Assembly (NCBI GenBank): GCA_020890945.1
Contig: JAJHPK010000039.1
Coordinates: 1 to 64,000, forward strand
DNA length: 64,000 nucleotides
Direction: 5' to 3'
Source: Nitrosomonas sp.
GTDB taxonomy: Bacteria > Pseudomonadota > Gammaproteobacteria > Burkholderiales > Nitrosomonadaceae
The first letter of the stretch is position 1; the number at the start of each line of letters is the position of its first letter. The translations under genes and the position numbers were made by a program. This document shows positions 33,059-42,304 of this stretch, one piece after another. Below the pieces are notes generated by a model. The model ran no database searches. It saw only the letters and a program-made list of their open reading frames with translations, and was not told the DNA's origin.

Positions 33059-34195
33059 GTGTCTGGATCAAATCGTGATATCTCTCGAATTCAAAATGCT
33101 TCATGGGCCTTTACAACTCGTCGTGTTCAGCGGGATACGGCAAAAATACTTCTCCCATTGGAAGGAGCACCTCAGTCAGGCGATCTTGTTTTAGCGAGTG
33201 TTACTTTTTTAGGCCAACATCCAGGACTTCAATTGCCCAATGGTCGACGTAAACAACTTTTTCCAGGAGATGAAATTGTTGTTGCTTATGGAAATCGTTA
33301 TGCATCTAATCAATTTGAATCGATAATTCCTGAAACATTGGGCCCATGCCACTTGGTAGCTGGGGGTGGTATTGCTTCGCGTGCATTATCTTGGCACGTG
33401 AGAATGAGAAAAGGACCAACACAAATAACTCCACTTGGATTATTAGGTGATGATAATAATAGACGTATTAATTTACGAAATTTTGCTTTGTCCCCAATAA
33501 GTGAATTAGCGAAAACCATTCCAACTGTCATTGCAGTTGTAGGTACAGGAATGGATTCAGGCAAAACACAGAGTTGTGCCTATCTTGTACGTGGATTAAA
33601 CGCTGTTGGTCTTCGTACGGGCTATATCAAACTTACTGGTACTGGTGCAGGAGGAGATACTTGGTTACTTACCGATGCAGGTGCGTTTCCAGTTTTGGAT
33701 TTTACAGATGCTGGTATGGCCACTACTTACATGACATCAATTGATCAGCTTGAATTGGCATTAATGACTTTGATAGGCCATATCGCTCAAGAAGGAGTAG
33801 ATGCAATAGTTATGGAAATTGCGGATGGCGTTTTTCAACAAGAAACAGCAGCAATTCTGCAATCAGCAGTTTTTGCGTCACTTGTAGCGGGTACCGTGAT
33901 GGCTTCACAAGATTCAATGGGAGCCAGCGCGGGTGTAAATTGGTTAAGAAAACATTCTGAACCACCTGTACTAGCACTTAGTGGAATAATATCGGCTTCT
34001 CCTTTACAAGTAAAAGAAGCTACTTCTGTGCTAAATTTGCCAGTTTATGATAGAGAAGGTTTATCTACTGCATCCAATGCCATTTCTATTCTCAATCTCG
34101 CACAACAACACGTCGAAAAAAGAAAAAATCTAAAAACTGTACCTATATTTAGCCAACCAAGTGCAGTAAGTGAATATGGACAGCAAGCACACTAG
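33059..34195 (+). CDS. DUF1611 (DgcN-like) P-loop protein
   Basis: A 378-residue protein starting at GTG 33059 after GGAG. The N-terminal beta-rich domain is followed by a P-loop domain with VIAVVGTGMDSGKTQSCAYL (Walker A variant, near residue 160) and ends in VLALSGIISASPL-type strands. Members of DUF1611 include DgcN, described as a D-glutamate N-acetyltransferase in a D-amino-acid pathway; other members are uncharacterised. No dgcA-like racemase is next to it here. Its C-terminus overlaps the next gene by 20 bp, indicating coupling with the hydrolase at 34176. Confidence 0.8.
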   Translation: MSGSNRDISRIQNASWAFTTRRVQRDTAKILLPLEGAPQSGDLVLASVTFLGQHPGLQLPNGRRKQLFPGDEIVVAYGNRYASNQFESIIPETLGPCHLVAGGGIASRALSWHVRMRKGPTQITPLGLLGDDNNRRINLRNFALSPISELAKTIPTVIAVVGTGMDSGKTQSCAYLVRGLNAVGLRTGYIKLTGTGAGGDTWLLTDAGAFPVLDFTDAGMATTYMTSIDQLELALMTLIGHIAQEGVDAIVMEIADGVFQQETAAILQSAVFASLVAGTVMASQDSMGASAGVNWLRKHSEPPVLALSGIISASPLQVKEATSVLNLPVYDREGLSTASNAISILNLAQQHVEKRKNLKTVPIFSQPSAVSEYGQQAH

Positions 34196-35033
34196 TTCTC
34201 GGTGGTTACCACGCCGAGGGGAATTGCTGCGCAGAGTACTTAAAGCTGACCCAATGTCTGAATATTTGGTATATATACCAAATAGCAGTACGGTTAATTC
34301 TCATGTACTGGTATCGGTGCATGGTATATACGACAAAAGTTGGTATAAACAGGCCAAAATGCTAATTCCCCTATGTGAAAGACAAGGATTTGTTTTGTTG
34401 GCTCCTTTTTTCAACGATCATCAATACCCAGATTACCAACGTTTAGGTCGCAAGGGACGAGGAAATCGTGCCGACTTATTTTTGCATTTATGCTTACAAG
34501 AGCTTAATACTTTTACAGGTGCAAATACGACACAACTTCGCTTTTTTGGCCATTCGGGTGGCGCACAATTTGTACATCGTTACTTGATGGCCTATCCACA
34601 CCGCGTTGAATTTGCCATTGTTAGCGCAGCGGGTTGGTATACTTTCCCAGATCCGTCATTAAAGTTTCCCTATGGTATTCGGGCAACAGCTAGTTTACCG
34701 AGCGTTATTTTCAATCCTGAAGCTTACTTAAAAGTACCGGTCATAGTTCTTGTAGGTACTCACGATACAAAGCAATCAAAAGATTTGATGAATATAGATC
34801 GCATTAACAAACAACAGGGTTTTACTCGTATCGATCGTGCACGTAATTGGGTAGCAGCGATGCAAGCACAGGCTAGGGCATATGGAATTTCTTCTCAAGT
34901 CAATATCTTAGAATTAGCTGAAACTGGTCATTCTTTGATTGATCTTGGCCATGAAATTTCTCTAATTGAGAGCGTGATGCACTTCAATCATTCCAATGAT
35001 TCCTTTTCTGCTCCTGCGGGAATGCTAAATTAA
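34176..35033 (+). CDS. Cytoplasmic alpha/beta hydrolase (cluster paralogue 1)
   Basis: From the ATG at 34176 (a GTG at 34170 is an alternative) the protein is 285 residues with no signal peptide. The nucleophile elbow is RFFGHSGGAQFVHRY, the oxyanion side VSVHGIYD, the acid probably in VIVLVGTHDTKQ and the catalytic His in AETGHSLIDLG. Segments HRVEFAIVSAAGWYTFPD match the secreted paralogue at 38200 closely. Probably a peptidase, esterase or depolymerase acting on the cluster's product. It overlaps the DUF1611 gene. Confidence 0.8.
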   Translation: MDSKHTSSRWLPRRGELLRRVLKADPMSEYLVYIPNSSTVNSHVLVSVHGIYDKSWYKQAKMLIPLCERQGFVLLAPFFNDHQYPDYQRLGRKGRGNRADLFLHLCLQELNTFTGANTTQLRFFGHSGGAQFVHRYLMAYPHRVEFAIVSAAGWYTFPDPSLKFPYGIRATASLPSVIFNPEAYLKVPVIVLVGTHDTKQSKDLMNIDRINKQQGFTRIDRARNWVAAMQAQARAYGISSQVNILELAETGHSLIDLGHEISLIESVMHFNHSNDSFSAPAGMLN

Positions 35034-35044
35034 TACTTCCACAT

Positions 35045-36247
35045 ATGCCTAATACTGATAAACCAATAAAGCAAATATCAATCTCAGACGTCCCTAATAC
35101 CAATATAGAGTCCACAAAGTTGTTATCGGAAACTGAAATTGATTCAGAAACATCGCTTTCTAATTTTCCTAAGTACAAGATTAAAAGAATCATTTTTTAT
35201 GGATTAACACTGACAATAATTTTTATTCTGGGCAACTGGTTGTATTATCAGTCTCAACATGTACTCTCTCGTAATGCTGTCGTAAAAGGACAAATCACAG
35301 AAGTTGGCACGCGATTTAATGGTTTGCTAGCTACGATTGAGGCCAACGATGGAGAGCAAGTAAAAGCTGGTCAGATACTTGCTCGCTTATACGATAAACA
35401 TATCGAAGCTGAAGTACAAGAAATACAAGCAAAAATTGAAGGGCTGGAACGCGAAATCAAGCTTGAGCAATCAACTATTGAATATGAACGCACAAGACGA
35501 ACGACACAGATACAAGAATCGATTGCTCGTTCTGCGGAAGCGGATGCTGAGGTGGCTGCTGCTAAAAGCCGTGCTGATGAAGCACAAGCATTCTACAAAG
35601 CGCGACTTGAGATGCTTAAACGTCAGCTCATCTCACGTGATACGATGCGTCAGGCTGAAGCGGAGCATCGAACAGCATTAGCATTGTTGAATGCTGTGCA
35701 AGCCAAAAAAGCAGCAGCCACTTCAGCCAGGAAAAATGCAAATCTCGAACTTGAAAGCTTAGATCTGCGCGTACAACATTTAGAAGTTCTTGATTCCAAC
35801 TTAAGAGCTTCCAGGGCTCAGCTAAAACGTGCGCAAGCTGATTTAGAAGCAACTCTTGTACGAGCTCCAGACGACGGTACAATCATACGTTGGCTGATCA
35901 AAACAGGTGGCTCAGTTAGAGTGGGTATGCCAGTGGTATTAATGTCAATAGGTAGTGATACTTGGATTGAAGCTTGGATTGATGAAGATCAAGTGCACCT
36001 TGTCAAGACAGAAAATCTGGTAACAGTTACATTACCTTCGCATCCAGGCCAGGAATTTAAAGGAATAGTAGATGCAATTGGAGTAGCAACTGATTTTGAA
36101 CAACCTATTGATGCGGTTCCTCAACCACGCGCCACTCGTATGCGAAATGCTCCGGTGATAAGTATACTTGTGCGATTACAAGCTGCTCCAGCCACTCTAT
36201 TGCCAGGTCTTTCAGCAACGGTTGCAATTCTGCGAGATAGAAATTAA
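35045..36247 (+). CDS. HlyD/EmrA-like membrane fusion protein
   Basis: A 400-residue inner-membrane adaptor: a cytoplasmic N-tail of about 45 residues, one membrane span (IIFYGLTLTIIFILGNWLYY), a biotinyl-lipoyl-like half (GLLATIEANDGEQVKAGQIL), a long coiled-coil hairpin (about residues 115-265), the second lipoyl half (VRAPDDGTIIRWLIKTGGSV) and a beta-barrel. It would bridge an inner-membrane pump and the TolC-like channel. The next gene begins three bases after its stop. Confidence 0.9.
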   Translation: MPNTDKPIKQISISDVPNTNIESTKLLSETEIDSETSLSNFPKYKIKRIIFYGLTLTIIFILGNWLYYQSQHVLSRNAVVKGQITEVGTRFNGLLATIEANDGEQVKAGQILARLYDKHIEAEVQEIQAKIEGLEREIKLEQSTIEYERTRRTTQIQESIARSAEADAEVAAAKSRADEAQAFYKARLEMLKRQLISRDTMRQAEAEHRTALALLNAVQAKKAAATSARKNANLELESLDLRVQHLEVLDSNLRASRAQLKRAQADLEATLVRAPDDGTIIRWLIKTGGSVRVGMPVVLMSIGSDTWIEAWIDEDQVHLVKTENLVTVTLPSHPGQEFKGIVDAIGVATDFEQPIDAVPQPRATRMRNAPVISILVRLQAAPATLLPGLSATVAILRDRN

Positions 36248-36250
36248 ACA

Positions 36251-38200
36251 ATGAGCGAATTAAATTCTACCCCGAAATTAGGTAGCTATAAAACGCTTCC
36301 AATGAATCAACCACAGCCATTGTTGATATGGAAACCCAAGGGTTATCTTAGTTCATTTGGCTTGTCAGTGTTATTTTTGTTGATGACGTTGCTGTTGTTA
36401 GTATCGTTGTCTCGTATCATTGCTTTGCCTGGATTACCATTATCCGAGTGGCCAGTATTCCATACATTGGGTCAGTTTGGGGCCATAATTAATCATTCAT
36501 TAACTTTGACCTGGGTACCATACTCCGACCGAGACACTGTTATCTACTTGTTGCTACTACCTACTGCAGCGCTGATGATTTCGATCACACGATTGACTTT
36601 TGGTCTGCGTATATTGGGCTATCGTTCGGTATTAATTGCGGTTGGCTTCAATGAAATAGGTATTTTCCCAAGCTTGACGGTAATTCTCGTGGTGGTAGGA
36701 ATCATTTTAGTATTGCGGCCCACTATGGACCATGTGAGATTACCTTTATATGGGCGCGTTTCGATAATCCTTGGTATTACGTCCTGTATATTAATTACGT
36801 CACTCTTTATGGGTTCTTGGTTTATGTCTGAGTGGGTATGGAGCCTAGCTTTTTTTCCAGTTATCATCTTGGCCATGATGGCGGAATCAGTAGCTAGAAC
36901 ACTTGATCTCGAGACAGCACGATCAGCTGCTTGGCGTTTAGTTTGGACAATTATCATTGCATTGATATTGGTAGGGTTTATGAACAATCCAGTATTGGTG
37001 GATGTATTGCTGCGTTTCCCTGAATTGATGCTACTACAGGTGCTTGCCATTATGTTGGTTTCTGAATATTTAGATTTACGTCTTTTTCAGGATTGGCATA
37101 ACACTATCATTGGTTCAACTTTATCTAAGTTTTTGCTTAAAGCAACCCATAATACCGTAAGAAAACCAAGAGTTGCGATTATACGTAATCGCTCATTTCA
37201 CGGAACAATAGGTCGACTAGGGCCGATTGCATCGGACAAAACCAGAACGGAATCGATAAAGCATTTAATAACGGCATTGGAAGATGCAGGTTATTTTGTC
37301 AAAGTATTTGAAGGCGATAGAACACTTCTGAGTGGATTACGTAAATTTTTACTACCACATCCTCGCACTGGTATCCCAGGAGGGATGGCATTAAATCTTA
37401 GCATCGGCATTCAAGGTTACGGTCGTCATACTCATGTTCCCGGGATGCTTGAAATGGCTGGGATAGCCTACACGGGTCCTGATCCAGTTGGCCATGCTCG
37501 ATTGCAAGATCGTTTGAATCTTTTTTCATTGCTTCAACAAGCTGGTGTGTTAGTACCTCGCTTTTACGTCATTGGTGATTCAAACCCCTCTTTTTTTAAT
37601 TTAAATTTTCCGGTATTTGTGCTTCCGAGAAGTGATCCGGATGCGGCTATATTGGTTAAGAATACCGCTGGCGTTTCGAAAGCAATCAGTCAAATACAGG
37701 CAAGTTATGATCAAGATATCTTACTGCAGAGCCATATTCTTGGTTCCGAATTTCGTGTAACGATTTTAGGCAATCAGCATCTCGAATGTCTTCCATTACT
37801 GCGCATTAATGCAATTAGTCAACAGCGTGAGTGTCCAGCATTAATTGAAGATCAACTGGCTGACCGCATTCGAGATTGCGCTTTTCGTGCTTATCGCGCA
37901 GCTGGGTGCAGAGATTATGCCCGTGTTGATATACGTTTAAATGCTGATGAACAACCTTGTGTCGTGGGTATTCAAGTACAAAACATCTTTGCGCGCAAAG
38001 GTTCTGTCGCTATCATGATTGAAGCTGCAGGTTTAAATTGGAGCAAATTCCTACGTCATATCATTGAATTAGCAGCAACACGCACAGGATCTGAACTAAG
38101 CACGAAACTTTCAAGTGATACGTATGATAATTCATCTTCCGTTAACCCACTGATCGTTGACTACAGTAACGCTGATTCCCACACAATCCGGGCTCGTTGA
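36251..38200 (+). CDS. Fusion of a 7TM (transglutaminase-associated type) domain and an ATP-grasp ligase
   Basis: A 649-residue protein. Residues about 35-290 contain seven or eight membrane spans resembling the 7TM domain usually attached to inactive transglutaminases (LRILGYRSVLIAVGFNEIG, LAFFPVIILAMMAESVAR, LRFPELMLLQVLAIMLVSEY). Residues about 305-620 are an ATP-grasp domain of D-Ala-D-Ala-ligase type: PGMLEMAGIAYTGPDPVGHA, the lid region with ILVKNTAGVSKAISQI, and YRAAGCRDYARVDIRLN with the metal-binding end VVGIQVQNIFARKGSVA, where the usual Asn/Glu ligands look altered (IQVQN rather than the common EVN). Predicted to form amide or peptide bonds at the membrane. Its stop overlaps the next ATG. 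Confidence 0.78.
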   Translation: MSELNSTPKLGSYKTLPMNQPQPLLIWKPKGYLSSFGLSVLFLLMTLLLLVSLSRIIALPGLPLSEWPVFHTLGQFGAIINHSLTLTWVPYSDRDTVIYLLLLPTAALMISITRLTFGLRILGYRSVLIAVGFNEIGIFPSLTVILVVVGIILVLRPTMDHVRLPLYGRVSIILGITSCILITSLFMGSWFMSEWVWSLAFFPVIILAMMAESVARTLDLETARSAAWRLVWTIIIALILVGFMNNPVLVDVLLRFPELMLLQVLAIMLVSEYLDLRLFQDWHNTIIGSTLSKFLLKATHNTVRKPRVAIIRNRSFHGTIGRLGPIASDKTRTESIKHLITALEDAGYFVKVFEGDRTLLSGLRKFLLPHPRTGIPGGMALNLSIGIQGYGRHTHVPGMLEMAGIAYTGPDPVGHARLQDRLNLFSLLQQAGVLVPRFYVIGDSNPSFFNLNFPVFVLPRSDPDAAILVKNTAGVSKAISQIQASYDQDILLQSHILGSEFRVTILGNQHLECLPLLRINAISQQRECPALIEDQLADRIRDCAFRAYRAAGCRDYARVDIRLNADEQPCVVGIQVQNIFARKGSVAIMIEAAGLNWSKFLRHIIELAATRTGSELSTKLSSDTYDNSSSVNPLIVDYSNADSHTIRAR

Positions 38201-39315
38201 TGTTCACAAAGTTATATTTATATTACGGGTACGCAAAATTAAAGTTATGCAATCAGTGCAAGTTCCATTTTATTCTAGTATTGGCATGTGTATTAGCAAA
38301 TAATGTAATTGCTGATCAAGGTAGAAATAATGCCGCTGCTTCTTGTACAAGGAATACAGGTCCTATAGGTATATCTCCTGCCCATTGGTCTGATCCATCA
38401 AAAACGAAAATGGGATTAGCAAAGCAAGGATTTAATAAAATTAATTTTGTAACCCGTGATGGCAAATCTTTGGTAGCACATATTTATAGGCCGAGTCGTT
38501 TTAATCCGAAAAACGGCCCAATATGGTTTGTGATGCATGGCATAAAACGTAATGCTGATGATTACATAAAAACTGCAGCACCAATTGCTGAACGCTATCA
38601 AGCATTCACCATTGTGATTGAATTTTCGCGGCGACACTATCCAACCAGCGAAGATTACACACTCGGCATCACGACAAATGGGCGTGCTAACAATCGTGCT
38701 GCAAGAGAAGGCCGTTATCGCAGACCGGAAAATTATCTTTATAACGAAATTGAGCGTGTATTTGAAGCAATACGATTGGCATTTCTAGGAAAGCAGCATG
38801 GCTATTATCTATTTGGTCATAGCGCTGGAGCACAATTCACACATCGGATGCTAACTTTTGTACCCTGTGCGCGAGTGCTTGGTGCGGTATCGGCAAATGC
38901 TGGTTGGTATACTTTGCCCGAGCAAGGTAACAATTTGAGTATGCCCTACAATCTACGGGGAAGCCCCTCTACAGATTCTGACATTAAAGCGCTTTTATCG
39001 GCTCCTTTGACATTATTGTTGGGAACAAAGGACATCAAAGGACCGGAAATCGACAGTAATGTGCGTAAAAGTTCGGCAGCGATGGCTCAAGGTGGTAACA
39101 GACTTGCTCGAGGGCAAAATTATTTTGAGATTGGTCAGTCACTTGCACGTTCAATGAATGTATGTTTTGGCTGGCAATTAGTGTTGGAGCCAGGAGCTGG
39201 GCATAACGTGAAACAAGTCATCGAATCGGCTGGTCATTTGTTATTTGCAGTCAAATCCAAACCATCTTGCACTTCAAACCAAATCAGTGAAGTGATCACA
39301 GTCTATTCAGGTTAA
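38200..39315 (+). CDS. Secreted alpha/beta hydrolase (cluster paralogue 2)
   Basis: The ATG at 38200 shares its A with the preceding TGA (38198-38200), so translation is probably coupled. A signal-like hydrophobic segment FHFILVLACVLANNVIA is followed by a mature hydrolase with the nucleophile elbow YLFGHSAGAQFTHRM, the strand IWFVMHGIKRNADDYI, and VLEPGAGHNVKQVI as the likely His segment. GWYTLPEQ matches the cytoplasmic paralogue's GWYTFPD. Probably the periplasmic or extracellular counterpart acting on the exported product. Confidence 0.8.
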   Translation: MFTKLYLYYGYAKLKLCNQCKFHFILVLACVLANNVIADQGRNNAAASCTRNTGPIGISPAHWSDPSKTKMGLAKQGFNKINFVTRDGKSLVAHIYRPSRFNPKNGPIWFVMHGIKRNADDYIKTAAPIAERYQAFTIVIEFSRRHYPTSEDYTLGITTNGRANNRAAREGRYRRPENYLYNEIERVFEAIRLAFLGKQHGYYLFGHSAGAQFTHRMLTFVPCARVLGAVSANAGWYTLPEQGNNLSMPYNLRGSPSTDSDIKALLSAPLTLLLGTKDIKGPEIDSNVRKSSAAMAQGGNRLARGQNYFEIGQSLARSMNVCFGWQLVLEPGAGHNVKQVIESAGHLLFAVKSKPSCTSNQISEVITVYSG

Positions 39316-39478
39316 ATTCAAGATTGAAGTTGTATAAGAAGTCCCACCTTCATTAAATTTTGGTGAAAACATCATCAATTTCTAACATTCTTAATAGATA
39401 GCGACTATTAGAAAAATCGAATGTCGATACCCTTTTACTACGCACGTCTTGAAAAATTTACGCATTCGAGATAATTAA

Positions 39479-40528
39479 ATGGATGAATACCATATCACAT
39501 TTGTCGGCGATACAAGTTTTGGTGAAAACTATAAACCACGGTTGGCAGGTAAAGATCTTATTAATACCAAAGGACGTGCATACTCGATGCAAAGAATTGC
39601 CCCTCTTTTAATGGAATCTGATCTAGTGATCGCTAACTTAGAAACACCATTGACCCTGCAAACAAACTCCCCATTTAAAGATCACAAGAAATACATCCAT
39701 TGGTCCGATCCAGTCGAATCACCAAGAGTTCTAAAAGAACATAATATTAGTATTGTATCTCTGGCAAATAACCATACTCTTGATTACGGAACCAATGCAT
39801 TACTAGAAACATTTGCAAGTTTAGAAAAAAATAGTATCAAGTGGTTTGGTGCCGGACATAACAAATTAGAGGCACAACGTCCTTTCCGCAAGAAAGTCTT
39901 TGTAGGAGGCAAGGAGATTTTACTCGTGGTGATTGGTGCTTTTGAGTATCGAGCCGTCTATAAAAATCGATATGGTTTTTACGCAAGTAAAGATTCGCCT
40001 GGTGTTAATCGCCTTTCCATTAAACGTATTACCAATCAAATAGTTCAGTTTAAAAGCAAAACACCTCAGTCAATAGTAATAGTATCTCCTCATTGGGGAG
40101 AAAATTACAAATGGCATTCTTTGGAACAAGCACAACAAGCCAGATCTATGGCTGAAGCCGGTGCAGATTTTATCATAGGTCACGGTTCGCATATGATGAA
40201 TGGCATAGAGCGTTTTGGTGATACTTGGACATTGTATAGTCTAGGGAATTTGACATTTAACTCCATGGGTGGATACAGTTACTTTAATGCACCTCCCTTC
40301 AGTTTAATCGTTCGTATGTGCTTAAAAAGAGAAGATGAAACGATTGTAACGCAACTCAAGCTTTATCCAATCGTTACTGATAATCGCCTAACCAACTTTC
40401 AATCTTGTCCTGTAAATGAGCAAGAAGCTAATAAAGTTGTTCAGTTACTAAAAAATCATAGTATGGGAATACCGATTGAAGCTTTTGCTCTGAATCATGA
40501 TAGCTTCGGCTATTACTTCAAGTTATGA
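39479..40528 (+). CDS. CapA/PGA-capsule-type metallophosphoesterase-fold protein
   Basis: A 349-residue protein starting at ATG 39479 with HITFVGDTSFGENY, then VIANLETPLTL, IVSLANNHTLDYGTNAL, VIVSPHWGENYKWH and FIIGHGSHMMNGIERFG. This is the CapA (PGA_cap) fold related to calcineurin-like phosphoesterases. CapA proteins take part in poly-gamma-glutamate synthesis or export, but many have other roles. There is no signal peptide, so this one is probably cytoplasmic. It is separated from the hydrolase by 163 bp and may have its own promoter. Confidence 0.85.
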   Translation: MDEYHITFVGDTSFGENYKPRLAGKDLINTKGRAYSMQRIAPLLMESDLVIANLETPLTLQTNSPFKDHKKYIHWSDPVESPRVLKEHNISIVSLANNHTLDYGTNALLETFASLEKNSIKWFGAGHNKLEAQRPFRKKVFVGGKEILLVVIGAFEYRAVYKNRYGFYASKDSPGVNRLSIKRITNQIVQFKSKTPQSIVIVSPHWGENYKWHSLEQAQQARSMAEAGADFIIGHGSHMMNGIERFGDTWTLYSLGNLTFNSMGGYSYFNAPPFSLIVRMCLKREDETIVTQLKLYPIVTDNRLTNFQSCPVNEQEANKVVQLLKNHSMGIPIEAFALNHDSFGYYFKL

Positions 40529-40620
40529 CGTTAGCCGGGGCTATCGAAACAATTTTTGCTAGGAAACTCAATTTTTGAGCGTTATTTTTTAAAAAAATCT
40601 CCTAATTTTTTATAATCAAG

Positions 40621-40663
40621 TAATGCTATGTTAATTTTTAACATCCAAATTAACATAGCATTA
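40621..40663. terminator. Bidirectional stem-loop between capA-like and protease genes
   Basis: Arms TAATGCTATGTTAATTT and its exact inverse flank a nine-base loop. It sits in the gap between two convergent genes, with T/A runs nearby. Probably ends both transcripts. Confidence 0.6.
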
Positions 40664-40723
40664 ACAAGAAAAGATTTCGATGTGCTTAGAAAAACTCGTA
40701 TTGAAATCTGAATGCTTATACTA

Positions 40724-42259
40724 TTAATTAACTATAAAATAAAGACGAGTGTTATAAGCTCCATCTCCATACAACCCTCGTGCTCTTATTCTCCATAAGT
40801 ACTTTCCTGGTGGTAAAGCGATATTTGGTGTGGCTTGACAAGATTTCCCACCATTGCAAACAGTATTTGCAGGCATCCATTCGGTAGAATATACCGTCAG
40901 ATTATTGATCCGATCCCAAACTAGAATCCTGTAATCTTTAGCATCAGGAATTCCAGGTCCACCTATTGTTGCTTCCCAAGTAAAAGTAGGAAGGTTCTCA
41001 ACAATTTGATCAGATATGGGAGACAAAGGCTTGACATCAACTGCGCCTTTCATTGCTGTAGAAAAAAGCGTGAAATCGTTCGGATCTGTCCAAATGCTCC
41101 ATCCACTAGTGTTGTTTCCCCACACGCTCCAATAGTGTCGTCCATTAGAGTTACTCATTTTAGGAGAAGCATTACAGATACCATTTCTACATATATCAGC
41201 AGCTTTAAAGCTTTGATAGGTCAAAATATTTTTAGCACCATTCATAAAAGCCAATCCACTTCCATTAGGTGACAAACCTATCATCAGTGCATACTGAGAA
41301 ATAGCAGGATTGTGCTTCCATGTAAATTGAGGTGTATAAGTATTTAATACTGCACTTTTTAAAGGCGATGATGGAACAGGTTGGTTTAATCTTTGCCAAA
41401 ATTCTGGCCTAAATGCTGCAAAAGTTTGAGATGTATTTATAATCGCTAAGGCATCGTACGCATCACAAGGAGGATTTGCGGTAACACCATTTTGACAGTT
41501 TATATTTGTTCCAATAGGAATACCCATTGGAACACCGTTATATTTTAGATTTGGATTACTAAAAAAAGGAATACGTGGACAAGTTTTTCCGTGATCTAGG
41601 CATTCATTCTCGTAAGCCATGATAGTTCGCCATCCTTGATTTAGATTCACATACCCGCGGGCATAAGGATAAGGAACTTTTTTTTCTGAAGAAACATACC
41701 AATCATGGTGAGCGCCCATTGTATGTGCGATTTCATGAGTAAAAGCCGTTGAATCTAAATTTTGCCAATCTACCATAGCAAATGGAGCATACTCAGATAA
41801 ACTCGGATCATTGCGATACAAAACATTAGCATCTCCACCAGTCCATTCATTCCAGATTCCTGTAGCATTTACAATAAGAATTACTAGGTCAGCGCCATTT
41901 TGATTTCGTAAAGCATGTATTTGATCGACAATTCCATCAGTTTTCGATTCCATCGCCAACAAAGCTACATCAGCATCAGAAAAATCTAGTTCATTAAAGT
42001 TGATGGGAGCGGTATACACTAAGCGCAAGCGAGTATCGATTCCACTATTTCGAAATACGGTGTTGGTGTTAAGAATGGCATGAACAATATTTTTTTCACT
42101 AATATTTTGTTGCGCTGCTGGCGAATATAGCACCATGACATCAACGATCTCACCGGCTTTTACATATCCGGCCTCGATGATTAAAGTAAAAAAAGCTGCA
42201 TATAACGTTAATGCTGTGAATATTCTTTGGGATATGAAAAAATGCTTATTAGTTTCCAT
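40724..42259 (-). CDS. Secreted metzincin-type zinc metalloprotease
   Basis: A 511-residue protein from the ATG at 42259, preceded by AAAGGAA. A signal peptide (ALTLYAAFFTLIIEAGYVKA) precedes the catalytic domain. FTHEIAHTMGAHHDWY fits HExxHxxGxxHD, and WRTIMAYENEC supplies the Met-turn, so this is a metzincin of the reprolysin-like type. The C-terminal about 230 residues contain two fibronectin-like segments (TPQFTWKHNPAISQYALMIG and LPTFTWEATIGGPG) of a kind seen in surface-acting proteins. Upstream on the same strand are a 76-bp tandem array and a cyclic-di-GMP-I riboswitch (42541-42628), so expression is very likely tied to c-di-GMP. The target protein is unknown. Confidence 0.9.
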   Translation of the reverse strand: METNKHFFISQRIFTALTLYAAFFTLIIEAGYVKAGEIVDVMVLYSPAAQQNISEKNIVHAILNTNTVFRNSGIDTRLRLVYTAPINFNELDFSDADVALLAMESKTDGIVDQIHALRNQNGADLVILIVNATGIWNEWTGGDANVLYRNDPSLSEYAPFAMVDWQNLDSTAFTHEIAHTMGAHHDWYVSSEKKVPYPYARGYVNLNQGWRTIMAYENECLDHGKTCPRIPFFSNPNLKYNGVPMGIPIGTNINCQNGVTANPPCDAYDALAIINTSQTFAAFRPEFWQRLNQPVPSSPLKSAVLNTYTPQFTWKHNPAISQYALMIGLSPNGSGLAFMNGAKNILTYQSFKAADICRNGICNASPKMSNSNGRHYWSVWGNNTSGWSIWTDPNDFTLFSTAMKGAVDVKPLSPISDQIVENLPTFTWEATIGGPGIPDAKDYRILVWDRINNLTVYSTEWMPANTVCNGGKSCQATPNIALPPGKYLWRIRARGLYGDGAYNTRLYFIVN

Positions 42260-42304
42260 GAATTTATTCCTTTTAAATTCAAGGGCACTCAAAAATAAGC
42301 AACT

